Shown piece by piece: positions 6,923-15,215 of a DNA stretch of 21,036 bases (positions are counted from its first letter, which is position 1; every line of letters starts with the position of its first letter). A model generated the notes under the pieces. It saw only the letters and a program-made list of their open reading frames with translations. It was not told the origin of the DNA and ran no database searches. A program made the position numbers and the translations under genes. The DNA is from Euzebyaceae bacterium (GTDB lineage Bacteria; Actinomycetota; Nitriliruptoria; Euzebyales; Egibacteraceae): NCBI GenBank assembly GCA_013696915.1, contig JACCXR010000036.1, positions 1 through 21,036 of the forward strand, written 5' to 3'.

Positions 6923-9040
6923 GTGATCTCCGACCACGCATGGCTCATCCCCGCGCTGCCGGCGGCGTCCGCGCTGGTGATCATGCTGTTCGGCCGGCGC
7001 ATGGCCAGGGCCGGCGCCGAGGTCGGCATCGCCGCCATCGGCGTGGCATTCGTCCTTGCGGTGCTCGTCGCGGTCGAGGTCTTCACCGCCAACGTGAGCG
7101 CGGTCGCCGAGGTCGAGGCCGCCGACACCGAGGAGCACGCCCTCGCCGGCGAGCAGGTGGCCTCGACCGGGAGCCTCGCGCTCACCGAGGCGGGGGAGGG
7201 CGAGGAGACCGCCATCCCGGACGGCGTCGAGGCCTTCGTCAACGAGCGGGCCGTGACGTTGACCCCGCTCGGGGACGGCTTCGACATCGAGGCGGGCATC
7301 CGCGTCGACGGCCTGGCCGCGATGATGTTCCTGCTGGTCACCTTCGTCAGCCTGATGGTGCAGGTCTACTCGACGGGCTACATGCACGGCGACCCGCGGA
7401 TCACGTACTTCTTCACGCTGCTGTCGGTGTTCACGTTCTCGATGCTGTTCCTGGTGATCGGCAACAACCTGTTCATGGTCCTGGTGGGCTGGGAACTCGT
7501 GGGCGTCTGCAGCTACCTACTCATCGGCTTCTGGTGGGAGGAGCGCGACAACTCCAACGCGGCGATCAAGGCGTTCCTCACGACCAAACTGGGAGACGTC
7601 GGCCTGATGGTCGGCGTCGTGACCATGTGGGCGATGTTCGGGACCTTCAACATCGGTGAGATCATCACCGCGGTGCGGGAGGGCGTGCAGGCGGGGGGCG
7701 CGCCGCTCGACTCCGGGCTGCTCACGTTCGCGCTGATCGCCCTGTTCATCGGGGCGATCGGGAAGTCGGCCCAGTTCCCCCTCCACACGTGGCTCCCGGA
7801 TGCGATGGCCGGCCCGACGCCCGTGTCGGCGCTGATCCACGCTGCCACGATGGTCACGGCCGGTGTGTTCCTCGTCGCCCGGCTCTACCCGGTCTTCCAG
7901 GCGTCGCAGGCGGCGCTGAACGTCATCGCGATCATCGGGGCGATCACGCTGTTCATGGCGGGCCTGCTCGCGCTGGTGCAGGACGACGTCAAGCGCGTGC
8001 TCGCCTACTCGACGGTGTCGCAGCTGGGCTACATGGTCGCGGCGCTCGCGTTCAGCTACACCGCCGGGATCTTCCACCTGTTCACGCACGGGTTCTTCAA
8101 GGCGCTGCTGTTCCTCGGGTCCGGTTCGCTGATCCACGCCGTGCACTCCAACAACATGAGCGACATGGGTGGCCTGAAGAAGTCGATGCCGTGGACGTTC
8201 TGGACGTTCCTGATCGGCTCGCTGGCCCTGGCCGCCATCCCGCCGCTGGCCGGCTTCTGGTCCAAGGACGAGGTGCTGGCCGGCGCCCTGACGGCCGGCG
8301 GCTACACGGGCAACGTCGTTCTCATCCTCGGCGGGCTCGGTGGGATGATCACCGCGTTCTACATGACGCGGGTGCTGTACCTGGTCTTCGCCGGCGAGTA
8401 CCGCGGCGCCGGCCACCCGCACGAGAGCCCCGGTTCGATGAAGTGGCCGCTGGTCGCGCTCGCCGTGCCGGCGGTTCTCATCGGCTTCGCGAACCTGCCG
8501 TTCGAGCAGTTCCACCCGACCGGCTTCGCGGCTTGGACGATGTTCAGCCTGGAGTACTTCGAGGGGCACCCGGCCGAGTTCGTGCTGTGGCTGGCGCTCG
8601 GGTCGACCGCGGCGGCGGTGCTCGGATTCGTCGCCGGGCGGGCCCTGTACCGCGTCGCCCCAGCCGCGGAACGCGACCCGGTGCTGCGCCTCGGGCTGGT
8701 CACCCGGGTGCTGGAGAACCGCTACTACCTCGACCACCTCTACATGGGGGTGATCGTGCGCCCGCTGCGCGACCGGCTGGCGGTGCTCGCGTACTGGTTC
8801 AACGACAGGGTCATCGACCGGTTCGTCTACCTCGTCGGCGTCGGCACGCAGCGCATCGGGCAGGCGACCTACACGTACGCCGACCAGCGGGGCATCGACG
8901 GTGCCGTCAACGGCATCGGCGTGTCCGCCAACTGGTCGGGGGGCCTGCTGAAGTTCGCCCAGAGCGGCAATGTCCAGTTCTACGCCGGCGCCATGTTCGT
9001 CGGCGTCTTCGTCTTCGCCGTGCTCTTCGCCGCGGCGTAG
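6923..9040 (+). CDS. nuoL: NADH-quinone oxidoreductase subunit L with acidic loop insertion
   Basis: The distal proton-pumping subunit, related to Mrp-type antiporters. The 705-residue product contains VGWELVGVCSYLLIGFW (the key membrane Glu, residue 191), GKSAQFPLHTWLPDAMAGPT, ALIHAATMVTAGVF and the C-terminal region expected to form the long lateral helix. E. coli NuoL has 613 residues; part of the surplus lies between the second and third membrane segments. There, about residues 55-122 form a Glu/Asp/Ala-rich loop (ADTEEHALAGEQ, GEGEETAIPDGVEAF) probably exposed outside the membrane. GTG 6923 is chosen because it is the first start after nuoK and opens directly on the normal first helix; the ribosome site (AGGACA, 6910-6915) is weak. 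Confidence 0.95.
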   Translation: MISDHAWLIPALPAASALVIMLFGRRMARAGAEVGIAAIGVAFVLAVLVAVEVFTANVSAVAEVEAADTEEHALAGEQVASTGSLALTEAGEGEETAIPDGVEAFVNERAVTLTPLGDGFDIEAGIRVDGLAAMMFLLVTFVSLMVQVYSTGYMHGDPRITYFFTLLSVFTFSMLFLVIGNNLFMVLVGWELVGVCSYLLIGFWWEERDNSNAAIKAFLTTKLGDVGLMVGVVTMWAMFGTFNIGEIITAVREGVQAGGAPLDSGLLTFALIALFIGAIGKSAQFPLHTWLPDAMAGPTPVSALIHAATMVTAGVFLVARLYPVFQASQAALNVIAIIGAITLFMAGLLALVQDDVKRVLAYSTVSQLGYMVAALAFSYTAGIFHLFTHGFFKALLFLGSGSLIHAVHSNNMSDMGGLKKSMPWTFWTFLIGSLALAAIPPLAGFWSKDEVLAGALTAGGYTGNVVLILGGLGGMITAFYMTRVLYLVFAGEYRGAGHPHESPGSMKWPLVALAVPAVLIGFANLPFEQFHPTGFAAWTMFSLEYFEGHPAEFVLWLALGSTAAAVLGFVAGRALYRVAPAAERDPVLRLGLVTRVLENRYYLDHLYMGVIVRPLRDRLAVLAYWFNDRVIDRFVYLVGVGTQRIGQATYTYADQRGIDGAVNGIGVSANWSGGLLKFAQSGNVQFYAGAMFVGVFVFAVLFAAA

Positions 9041-9056
9041 GAAGGGTCTGCTCACC

Positions 9057-10589
9057 ATGTGGCAAGACGTGGCCATCACGATCACGGTGTTCCTGCCGCT
9101 GCTCGGCGCCGGGATCATCACGCTCGTGCCGAAGTCCCGGGAGGAGGCAGCGAAGCCGATCGCGCTGGTGGTCTCGATCGTCGGCTTCGCGCTCGCCCTG
9201 GGGATCCTCGCCGGCTACGACTGGGACGCCCGCGGTCTCCAGTACACCGTCGATGTGCCCTGGATCAACGCCATCGGGGCGCGCTACCACGTCGGCATCG
9301 ACGGGATCAGCATGCCGCTGTTCACGCTCAGCTATCTGCTGACCTTCCTGTGCTCGGTGTACGCTTTCCACCACATCGAGGAACCGGGCAAGCCGAAGGC
9401 GTTCCTGGCCCTCATGCTCCTGCTCCAGACCGGCATGGCGGGCACGTTCATCGCCTTCGACCTGATCCTGTTCTTCGTGTTCTGGGAGCTCGTGCTCGTC
9501 CCGATGTACTTCATGATCGGGGTCTGGGGCGGCCCGCGGCGCGAGTACGCCGCGGTGAAGTTCTTCCTCTACACGCTGTTCGGGTCGGTGTTCATGCTCG
9601 TCGCCTTTTTGGCGCTGTACTTCACCAGCGAACCGAACACCTTCGACATGCTCGCGCTCGCCCAGCAGGGCGAGGCGGGGGTGTTCACCGCCACGTTCCA
9701 GCGGCTCGCCTTCCTGGGAATCTTCCTCGGCTTCGCGATCAAGGTGCCGATGTGGCCGTTCCACACGTGGCTGCCGGACGCGCACACCGAGGCACCGACG
9801 ATCGGGTCGGTGCTGCTGGCCGGCATCCTGCTGAAGATGGGGACTTACGGGTTCGTCCGCATCGCCCTGCCGATCCTGCCAGAGGGCGCGATGGCCTTCG
9901 CGCCGGTCATCGCGGTGCTGGCCGTGATCGCGATCATCTACGGGGCCCTGTGCTGCCTGGCCCAGACGGACCTCAAGCGGCTCATCGCCTTCAGCTCCGT
10001 CGGGCACATGGGGTTCGTGATGCTCGGCATCGCCACCCTCACCCCGGTGGGGATCAACGCGGCCATCTTCGGGATGGTCGCCCACGGGGTCATCACCGGA
10101 ATGCTGTTCTTCGTGGTCGGGAGCGTGAAGGACCGCTACCACACCCGCGCGATCGCCGACATCGGCGGCGGCCTGTTCCAGACGATGCCGAGGATGGGCG
10201 CGATCTTCACGTTCGTCGCGATCGCCAGCCTCGGCCTGCCTGGCCTCGCCGGATTCCCGGGGGAGTTCGCCGCCCTGCTGGCGGCGTTCCAGCCGGCGGC
10301 CGGGCTGGTGGAGGCCGGGCACCTCACCCTCTACCGTGTGTTGATGGTCCTCGGCGCGGTGGGGACGGTGCTGACCGCGGGCTACTTCCTGTGGATGATG
10401 CAGCGCGTGAACATGGGGGTGGCGCCGCAGCGCTGGAAGGACGCGGGGCTGGCGGACGTCTCGGTCATCGAGTGGGGCACCTGGCTCCCGCTGCTGTTGA
10501 TGACCTTCTTCCTCGGCGTGCTGCCGGGACTCGTCTGGGGCATCACGACCGCCGACGTCGACGCGCTGTACTCGGTCTTCGGCGGCTGA
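9057..10589 (+). CDS. nuoM: NADH-quinone oxidoreductase subunit M
   Basis: Second antiporter-like proton-pumping subunit. The 510-residue product has the usual 14-helix layout and the functional motifs FFVFWELVLVPMYFMIGVWG (membrane Glu), KVPMWPFHTWLPDAHTEAPT (membrane Lys) and LLKMGTYGFVRIALP. The length matches the family. ATG 9057 lies 16 nt after nuoL, with GGAAGGG at about 9040-9045 as the binding site. nuoN begins 4 nt after the stop. Confidence 0.96.
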   Translation: MWQDVAITITVFLPLLGAGIITLVPKSREEAAKPIALVVSIVGFALALGILAGYDWDARGLQYTVDVPWINAIGARYHVGIDGISMPLFTLSYLLTFLCSVYAFHHIEEPGKPKAFLALMLLLQTGMAGTFIAFDLILFFVFWELVLVPMYFMIGVWGGPRREYAAVKFFLYTLFGSVFMLVAFLALYFTSEPNTFDMLALAQQGEAGVFTATFQRLAFLGIFLGFAIKVPMWPFHTWLPDAHTEAPTIGSVLLAGILLKMGTYGFVRIALPILPEGAMAFAPVIAVLAVIAIIYGALCCLAQTDLKRLIAFSSVGHMGFVMLGIATLTPVGINAAIFGMVAHGVITGMLFFVVGSVKDRYHTRAIADIGGGLFQTMPRMGAIFTFVAIASLGLPGLAGFPGEFAALLAAFQPAAGLVEAGHLTLYRVLMVLGAVGTVLTAGYFLWMMQRVNMGVAPQRWKDAGLADVSVIEWGTWLPLLLMTFFLGVLPGLVWGITTADVDALYSVFGG

Positions 10590-10593
10590 CGGC

Positions 10594-12078
10594 ATGGACC
10601 CGGACGTCACCGCCTTCGACTGGTTCGCGCTCGCGCCCGAGCTCACGCTGCTGGCCACCGCGCTGATCGTGCTCGTCGTCGAGCCCTTCCTGGGCCCGGC
10701 GCGGACCAAGTGGGTGAACCCGGTCGCCGTGGTCGGCGTCCTCGCCACGCTGGTGTGGGTGGTGCTGCTCGCGGTGGACGGCACGGACCGGAGCTCGTTC
10801 GGCGAGATGTTCGTCGTCGACGCCTACGCCCTGCTGTTCAAGGTCTTCTTCCTCGGCACGGCGCTGTTCGTGCTGCTCCTCAGCTACCGGTACTTCCAAG
10901 AGATCCGCACCTACCAAGGCGAGTACTACTTCCTGGTGCTGTCCGCGTTCCTGGGCATGCTCCTGATGCCGAGCGCCCGCGACCTGGTGATGGTGTTCAT
11001 CGCCCTCGAGCTCGTCAGCGTCCCCGGGTTCGTCATGGCGGGCCTGCGCAAGTTCGACCTGCGCTCGAACGAGGGCGCGATGAAGTTCTTCCTGATCGGC
11101 GTGCTCTCGGTCGCGGTGCTGCTGTTCGGGCTGTCGATCGTCTACGGCTACACAGGCACGACCAACCTCGCGGGGATCGCGGAGGGTCTCGCCGGGCTGG
11201 AGGACGAGCCGCTGGTGCTCGCCTCGATGCTGTTCGTGATCGTCGGGTTCGGCTTCAAGATCTCCGCCGTGCCGTTCCACTTCTGGGCGCCGGACACCTA
11301 CGAGGGCTCGCCGATCCCGGTGACCGCGTTCCTCTCGGTCGCGTCGAAGGCCGCCGGGTTTGCGGGGCTGCTCCAGGTCTGCTTCGTCGCCTTCGAGCCG
11401 CTGGCCGACGTGTGGGCGCCGGTCCTCGGCGTCATCGCAGTCCTCACGATGACGCTGGGCAACCTGACGGCGCTGCAGCAGCGCAACATCGTCCGCCTGT
11501 TCGCGTTCTCCTCGGTGGCCCACGCCGGGTACATGATCGTGCCGTTCGGGCTGGTCCGCCCTGGGGAAGCGGACGTCAACAGCCAGGCGTTCACGGCCGT
11601 GCTGCTGTACCTGCTCGCCTACTCGGTGATGAACATCGGCGCGTTCGCGGTGGTCACGGCGGTGGCGCGGCGCCACCCGGGGCGGCAGACCAGCGACTAC
11701 GCCGGGTTGGGGCAGCGCTCACCGGGCCTGGCGACGGCGCTGACGATGTTCCTGCTGTCGCTCGGCGGCGTCCCGCCGCTCGTCGGGCTGTGGGCCAAGT
11801 TCTTCGTGTTCACCGCCGCCGTGAACGCCGGCACCGCTTTCACGTACTTCCTGGCCGCCGCGGTGGTCGTGAACTCGGTGATCGCGATGTTCTACTACCT
11901 GTCGATCGCCCGGACCATGTGGATGGACGCCCCGGCCGTGCCCGACCCGATCCGTCCCGGCCTGGCGCTGAACTTCACGATCGCCGCCCTGGCCGTCGTC
12001 GCGCTCGCCGTCGGCATCTACCCCGAGGCGTTCGCCGGCTTCGCAGACGCCTCGACCCTGATCGCCGCCGGCCCGTAG
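10594..12078 (+). CDS. nuoN: NADH-quinone oxidoreductase subunit N
   Basis: Third antiporter-like proton-pumping subunit and the last gene of the operon. The 494-residue product carries FIALELVSVPGFVMAGLRK (membrane Glu), FKISAVPFHFWAPDTYEGSP (Lys near the proton path), SVASKAAGFAGLLQV (second Lys) and FSSVAHAGYMIVPFGL. The length is normal. The ATG lies 4 nt after nuoM. A 141-bp gap follows before htpX, so the operon probably ends here. Confidence 0.96.
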   Translation: MDPDVTAFDWFALAPELTLLATALIVLVVEPFLGPARTKWVNPVAVVGVLATLVWVVLLAVDGTDRSSFGEMFVVDAYALLFKVFFLGTALFVLLLSYRYFQEIRTYQGEYYFLVLSAFLGMLLMPSARDLVMVFIALELVSVPGFVMAGLRKFDLRSNEGAMKFFLIGVLSVAVLLFGLSIVYGYTGTTNLAGIAEGLAGLEDEPLVLASMLFVIVGFGFKISAVPFHFWAPDTYEGSPIPVTAFLSVASKAAGFAGLLQVCFVAFEPLADVWAPVLGVIAVLTMTLGNLTALQQRNIVRLFAFSSVAHAGYMIVPFGLVRPGEADVNSQAFTAVLLYLLAYSVMNIGAFAVVTAVARRHPGRQTSDYAGLGQRSPGLATALTMFLLSLGGVPPLVGLWAKFFVFTAAVNAGTAFTYFLAAAVVVNSVIAMFYYLSIARTMWMDAPAVPDPIRPGLALNFTIAALAVVALAVGIYPEAFAGFADASTLIAAGP

Positions 12079-12111
12079 GCCCCCGGCCCTGAGCTTTTGA
12101 CCAGAGATTTA

Positions 12112-12190
12112 CCCCGGAACCCGTTCGGGGGAGGGGGCGTTCTCCCATGCAGGGCTATCGTGGTCTCTCCGAGACCCGGGAGCCTCCCGG
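12112..12190 (+). promoter_or_regulatory. nuoN-htpX intergenic signals: hairpins and possible htpX -10 box
   Basis: A GC-rich imperfect hairpin (12112-12130, CCCC/GGGG plus GAA/TTC) has no T-run, so it is at best a weak terminator for the nuo operon. TATCGT (12156-12161) could be the -10 of an htpX promoter, but no convincing -35 lies upstream. A 6-bp hairpin CCGGGA-GCC-TCCCGG (12176-12190) sits 10 nt before the AAGGAG site (12201-12206). Confidence 0.35.
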
Positions 12191-12219
12191 TCCTTCGGCG
12201 AAGGAGTTGACACCGAGCG

Positions 12220-13086
12220 ATGTTCAAGTCGTTCAAGACGTTCGTCCTGCTGGCGTTCCTGTCCGGCCTGCTGCTGTTCATCGGGCAGACGTTCGGGGGT
12301 TCGCAGGGTCTGTACCTGGCCCTGGGCTTCTCCCTGCTGATGAACGTCGGCACCTACTGGTTCTCCGACAAGCTCGCGATCAAGATGGCGCGCGGCGTCG
12401 AGGCCACCGAGGCGGAGCACCCCTGGTACCACGCGCTGGTCGCGGACCTATCGCAGCGCGCCCAGGAACCGATGCCACGGCTGTACGTGTCGCCCTCACC
12501 GCAGCCGAATGCGTTCGCGACGGGACGCAACCCCAAGCACGCCGCCGTCTGCGTGAACAAGGGGCTGATCGACCTCCTCGACCGCGACGAGATGGAGGGC
12601 GTCCTCGCCCACGAGCTGTCGCACGTGTACAACCGCGACATCCTCATCGGGACGGTGGCGGCCACGATCGCCACGGCCATCACGTTCATGGCGCGCATGG
12701 CGTTCTGGTTCGGGGGCGGCCGCGACCGCGAGGGCGGGGCGCTCGGGTCGCTGCTGATGGTGTTCCTCGCCCCGGTGGCCGCGATGCTCATCCAGTTCGC
12801 GGTCACCCGCAGCCGCGAGACGGAGGCCGACACGTCCGGCGCGCACCTGTCCGGCAAGCCGCTGGCCCTGGCCAGCGCCCTGCAGAAGCTCGAGACCGGC
12901 GGCCGCGCCCGCGCCCGCCTCGGTGGCACGCCGGCGGAGACCTCTCCGGCCTTCCAGTCGCTCTACATCAGCGCGCCCTTCGGCGGCATGGCCTCCATGG
13001 GCAAGCTCTTCCGGACGCACCCGACGACCGAGACGCGCGTCCGCAACCTGGAGCAGATCGCCCGCAGCATGGGGCAGATCGCCTGA
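12220..13086 (+). CDS. htpX: HtpX-family membrane zinc metalloprotease (M48)
   Basis: Membrane protease that degrades misfolded membrane proteins in quality control. The 288-residue product has two N-terminal helices (about 8-25 and 31-47), the zinc-binding HELSH (His131, Glu132, His135), two further hydrophobic segments (about 143-163 and 175-195), and SRETEAD with Glu202 as the likely third ligand. NAFATGRNPKHAAVCV and DEMEGVLAHELSHV are typical of HtpX. The length matches the family. ATG 12220 is 13 nt from AAGGAG, a long spacing, but no other in-frame start fits the protein better. Its position right after complex I may be chance. Confidence 0.94.
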   Translation: MFKSFKTFVLLAFLSGLLLFIGQTFGGSQGLYLALGFSLLMNVGTYWFSDKLAIKMARGVEATEAEHPWYHALVADLSQRAQEPMPRLYVSPSPQPNAFATGRNPKHAAVCVNKGLIDLLDRDEMEGVLAHELSHVYNRDILIGTVAATIATAITFMARMAFWFGGGRDREGGALGSLLMVFLAPVAAMLIQFAVTRSRETEADTSGAHLSGKPLALASALQKLETGGRARARLGGTPAETSPAFQSLYISAPFGGMASMGKLFRTHPTTETRVRNLEQIARSMGQIA

Positions 13087-13110
13087 CGCGCGGCTTTGCC
13101 CGCAGAACAA

Positions 13111-13138
13111 GAAGCCCCGGCCAGATGGCCGGGGCTTC
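13111..13138. terminator. Bidirectional hairpin terminator
   Basis: GAAGCCCCGGCC (13111-13122), loop AGAT, and GGCCGGGGCTTC (13127-13138) form a perfect 12-bp stem. The plus side is followed by GCGTTGT. The minus side runs into TTGTTCTG, a better T-rich tract. It separates the convergent htpX and the small gene at 13179-13343. Confidence 0.85.
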
Positions 13139-13178
13139 GCGTTGTCCGGGACGCCGTGCGGCGTGCCAGGGGGTGGTC

Positions 13179-13343
13179 TCAGCGGTGGCGCGGCAGCGCC
13201 TGGTAGGCCCGCATCCGGGCCTCGTGCAGGGCGCCCGCGGACCGGGCCAGATCGGCGACCGGCGCCTTCCCGCGGCGCAGGTCCTGGTGGCGCCCGAAGG
13301 CCTCCACCAGTGCGGTGTAGAACGTGTCGAACTCGGCGCGCAT
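13179..13343 (-). CDS. Small hypothetical protein (54 residues)
   Basis: An unrecognised small gene, convergent with htpX. The ATG at 13343 is preceded by GAAGGTAGAGG, with AGAGG 6 nt from the start. Nearly every third codon position is G or C, matching the strongly coding genes nearby. The product starts MRAEFDTFYTALVEAFGRHQ and ends QALPRHR, with a middle RRGKAPVADLARSAGALHEA. It is probably two or three alpha helices with no signal peptide or membrane segment. It ends about 40 nt before the shared terminator. No function can be assigned. Confidence 0.7.
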   Translation of the reverse strand: MRAEFDTFYTALVEAFGRHQDLRRGKAPVADLARSAGALHEARMRAYQALPRHR

Positions 13344-13444
13344 CGTGTGCCTCTACCTTCTCGTCGTCTCGTCGTTGTTCGCAATTGCAAGCACCACGGT
13401 AGCGGCGCATGGACGAGCGCCGCCCCCGGTGACCCGGCCAACCG

Positions 13445-13750
13445 GACGATGCCAAGGAGTGGCGGCAGCTCCTTGCAGCCCGTGCTCGACAACGCCGCCC
13501 ACGTGCTGACCCAGGCCGCACAGCCGCGGGCGACGTGGTCAGCCCCGCGGTCGCGGCCAACGCTCGGCGGCCCCCTGCCGCCGGGCCGACCGACGTCGTG
13601 CAGGTCGTCGAGGCGCTGGCCCGCGACGCCGAGCCTGGCCTGGTCGTGATCACTGGCGGGCGCTGCTTCGGGTTCGTGGAGGGCGTGCTGGCGGTCGAGT
13701 CGGGTCAATCCCGCTGGGGATCGTCTACGAAGTGGCTTGGGAGGTTGGGG
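13445..13750 (+). pseudogene. Possible remnant of an unidentified gene
   Basis: This stretch has no intact gene of its own, but coding-like pieces appear in three successive plus frames: SLQPVLDNAAHVLTQAAQPR (up to about 13530), then PTDVVQVVEALARDAEPGLV and VITGGRCFGFVEGVLAVESG (about 13580-13704), then SIPLGIVYEVAWEVGE (from 13705). The middle piece has very GC-rich third positions. The pieces do not match a family I can name. The end overlaps the antisense C-terminus of the acetyltransferase gene. It may be a decayed gene or chance openness in GC-rich DNA. Confidence 0.28.
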
Positions 13751-14447
13751 AGAGGACTGCAATCCGGTCGACGGGCTGGAAGCCGAGCTTGGCGGCGAGC
13801 GTGAGGGAAGGCGGGTAGTCCTCGTACGCAGACCAGACAGGCTGCCTTCCTCGACCAGCCATCCACGCAGCAAGCGCGTGGAAGCAGGCGGCCGCGTGGC
13901 CGCGCCGCCGGTGACCCTCGAGCGTGTCGATGCCTACGTCCCAGAGCGTCTCGGTCACATCGCCAGCGGCGCAGACAGCCACGACGGCCCCGCCCACGAT
14001 CTGGACCGCGATCGCTTCTGCCAGGCGCGCGTAGAGCCGAACATCCTCAGGAAGTCCCTCCAGCCACCGTTGCTCCGGTGGCGCCGACACGACGACCCCT
14101 GCCTCGGCGCGTTCTCCGGAGGGGTACGGGCGGACCAGGGAGTGCACGACCGCCTGGGCGACCGTCCAGCTCGGAAGCGCTTCTTGAGCTGCCTGAAGGG
14201 TGTCCATCTGCACGACCAGCTCGAAGTCTTCGGGAACCTCAACAAGAACTTCCCGCAGGAACTCGCAGTCCGCGCGGCCGAAGACCGCGCCCGACGGGAA
14301 GGTCGTGTCCAACACCACACCCCCGTGGCCATCGTCGCTGACCCTGACCGACGCGTTGCCCGACAGGAGGAGGGAGCGAGTCTCGAGCCATCGTGGCATA
14401 TCGGGCAGCGCGGCCGCGAGCGCCTCGGCGTCGTGAGTCAGCTGCAT
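13725..14447 (-). CDS. GNAT-family N-acetyltransferase
   Basis: Predicted cytoplasmic acetyl-CoA-dependent acetyltransferase with unknown substrate. The 240-residue product has a less conserved N-terminal half (MQLTHDAEALAAALPDMPRW onward) and a GNAT fold in the C-terminal half. Key elements are the core strand LWDVGIDTLEGHRRRGHAAA, in which RRRGHA (180-185) is the acetyl-CoA pyrophosphate-binding motif A, and PSLTLAAKLGFQPVDRIAVL, the usual C-terminal motif. ATG 14447 is chosen because a promoter with TAGCGT ends 8 nt upstream, no ribosome site is visible, and the frame further upstream looks non-coding; the mRNA is probably leaderless. It is divergent from the broken MarR gene, a typical regulator-target layout, though a functional link is only inferred. 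Confidence 0.83.
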   Translation of the reverse strand: MQLTHDAEALAAALPDMPRWLETRSLLLSGNASVRVSDDGHGGVVLDTTFPSGAVFGRADCEFLREVLVEVPEDFELVVQMDTLQAAQEALPSWTVAQAVVHSLVRPYPSGERAEAGVVVSAPPEQRWLEGLPEDVRLYARLAEAIAVQIVGGAVVAVCAAGDVTETLWDVGIDTLEGHRRRGHAAACFHALAAWMAGRGRQPVWSAYEDYPPSLTLAAKLGFQPVDRIAVLSPTSQATS

Positions 14448-14455
14448 GTCCGGGG

Positions 14456-14483
14456 ACGCTACACCGGCCGCAGGGCCTGCCAA
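14456..14483 (-). promoter_or_regulatory. Promoter of the GNAT gene (leaderless layout)
   Basis: On the minus strand, TTGGCA (14483-14478) and TAGCGT (14461-14456) are separated by 16 bp. The ATG follows 8 nt after the -10 box, so transcription should start at or next to the initiation codon. Confidence 0.6.
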
Positions 14484-14557
14484 GGCATACCGCAAGCCGA
14501 ACGACGACCGGAGCTGTACGGGCTCCGCCGCCGGCTCGTCGTGACCGTTCCGCAGGG

Positions 14558-14982
14558 ATGCCCGGCGAGCTGAAGGCCCCCGAAGGACAATACGACCGCC
14601 TTTCTGGGGCAGGCGTGCAGCCGGCTCGGTCACCGGATCGTGGAAGGCGTGGTGGCGGCGGGCTATCCCCGGCGGCCGGCGCACTCCTCGGTATTCGCGC
14701 ACATCGACCTCGCCGCAAGGGCGAACATGACTCCGCAGGCCATGGGTGAGCTGGTCGATGACCTCGAAATACGGGGCTACGTCACGCGGCGTCCCGACCG
14801 GATCGACGTCGAGCGAAGCTGATCGTGTTCACCGAGACCGGCCAGTACTGCCGGGGGGCTGCTTCGGCGTCATTGCTGGCATCGAGAGCCAGCTCGAGTC
14901 GCTGCTTGGCCGGCGCGCGCTCATCGAAGTTCGATACTCACTGCGACGCATCATCGCCGACGCAGATGAACCGGGCCCGTGA
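14558..14982 (+). pseudogene. MarR-family regulator gene with three frame changes
   Basis: Joined across frames, this is a MarR-type winged-helix repressor. MPGELKAPEG starts at ATG 14558. A second frame (about 14583-14819) gives TAFLGQACSRLGHRIVEGVV, then RPAHSSVFAHIDLAARANMT and PQAMGELVDDLEIRGYVTRR, the DNA-recognition helix and wing. A third frame (about 14818-14852) gives KLIVFTETG, the usual strand after the wing. A fourth shift restores IAGIESQLESLLGRRALIEV, the C-terminal dimer helix, ending at TGA 14982. Changes lie near a C-run (14577-14581), near GAGCGAAG (14814-14818) and near a G-run (about 14854-14859). It is therefore broken unless these are sequencing errors. Its divergent partner is the GNAT gene. 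Confidence 0.75.
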
Positions 14983-15081
14983 CCGGTCGCATGGGCCGGT
15001 CCGACGTGCGAGGGGCACCGCGCACACGTCGCTCTCGGAGTGGAACAGGACCTGACCGTTGACTGGCGCACTTCGAGATGT

Positions 15082-15116
15082 CCGGCCGCTCGTCGGCCGG
15101 CGGGAGATCCGTCCCG
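15082..15116. other. Two tandem GC hairpins in the MarR-DUF1801 gap
   Basis: CCGGCCG (15082-15088) pairs perfectly with CGGCCGG (15094-15100). Directly after it CGGGA (15101-15105) pairs with TCCCG (15112-15116). There is no T-run, so terminator activity is uncertain. Nothing else is recognisable between 14983 and 15170. Confidence 0.4.
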
Positions 15117-15215
15117 GCAGGTCGACCTCGGTTCGTCCGGCGGCTCTAGACCATGAGTCCCCGACCCGGCTACCCTTCCAGCGTCCGGATGCTCGGCGGG
15201 ACCGGGGGGACAGCG

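Noticed and set aside
7517..10784. Long minus-strand frames opposite nuoL and nuoM
   Set aside because: They are rich in His, Asp and Arg as expected for antisense of membrane-protein codons, with no start signals or domains.
12097..12125. TTGACC near 12097 as an htpX -35 box
   Set aside because: The position 17-18 bp downstream (CCCGTT) does not resemble a -10 box, so only the TATCGT box further down was kept.
13381..13388. GCAATTGC palindrome upstream of the small gene
   Set aside because: It is only 8 bp, single-copy in this region and not aligned with a clear promoter; chance is likely.
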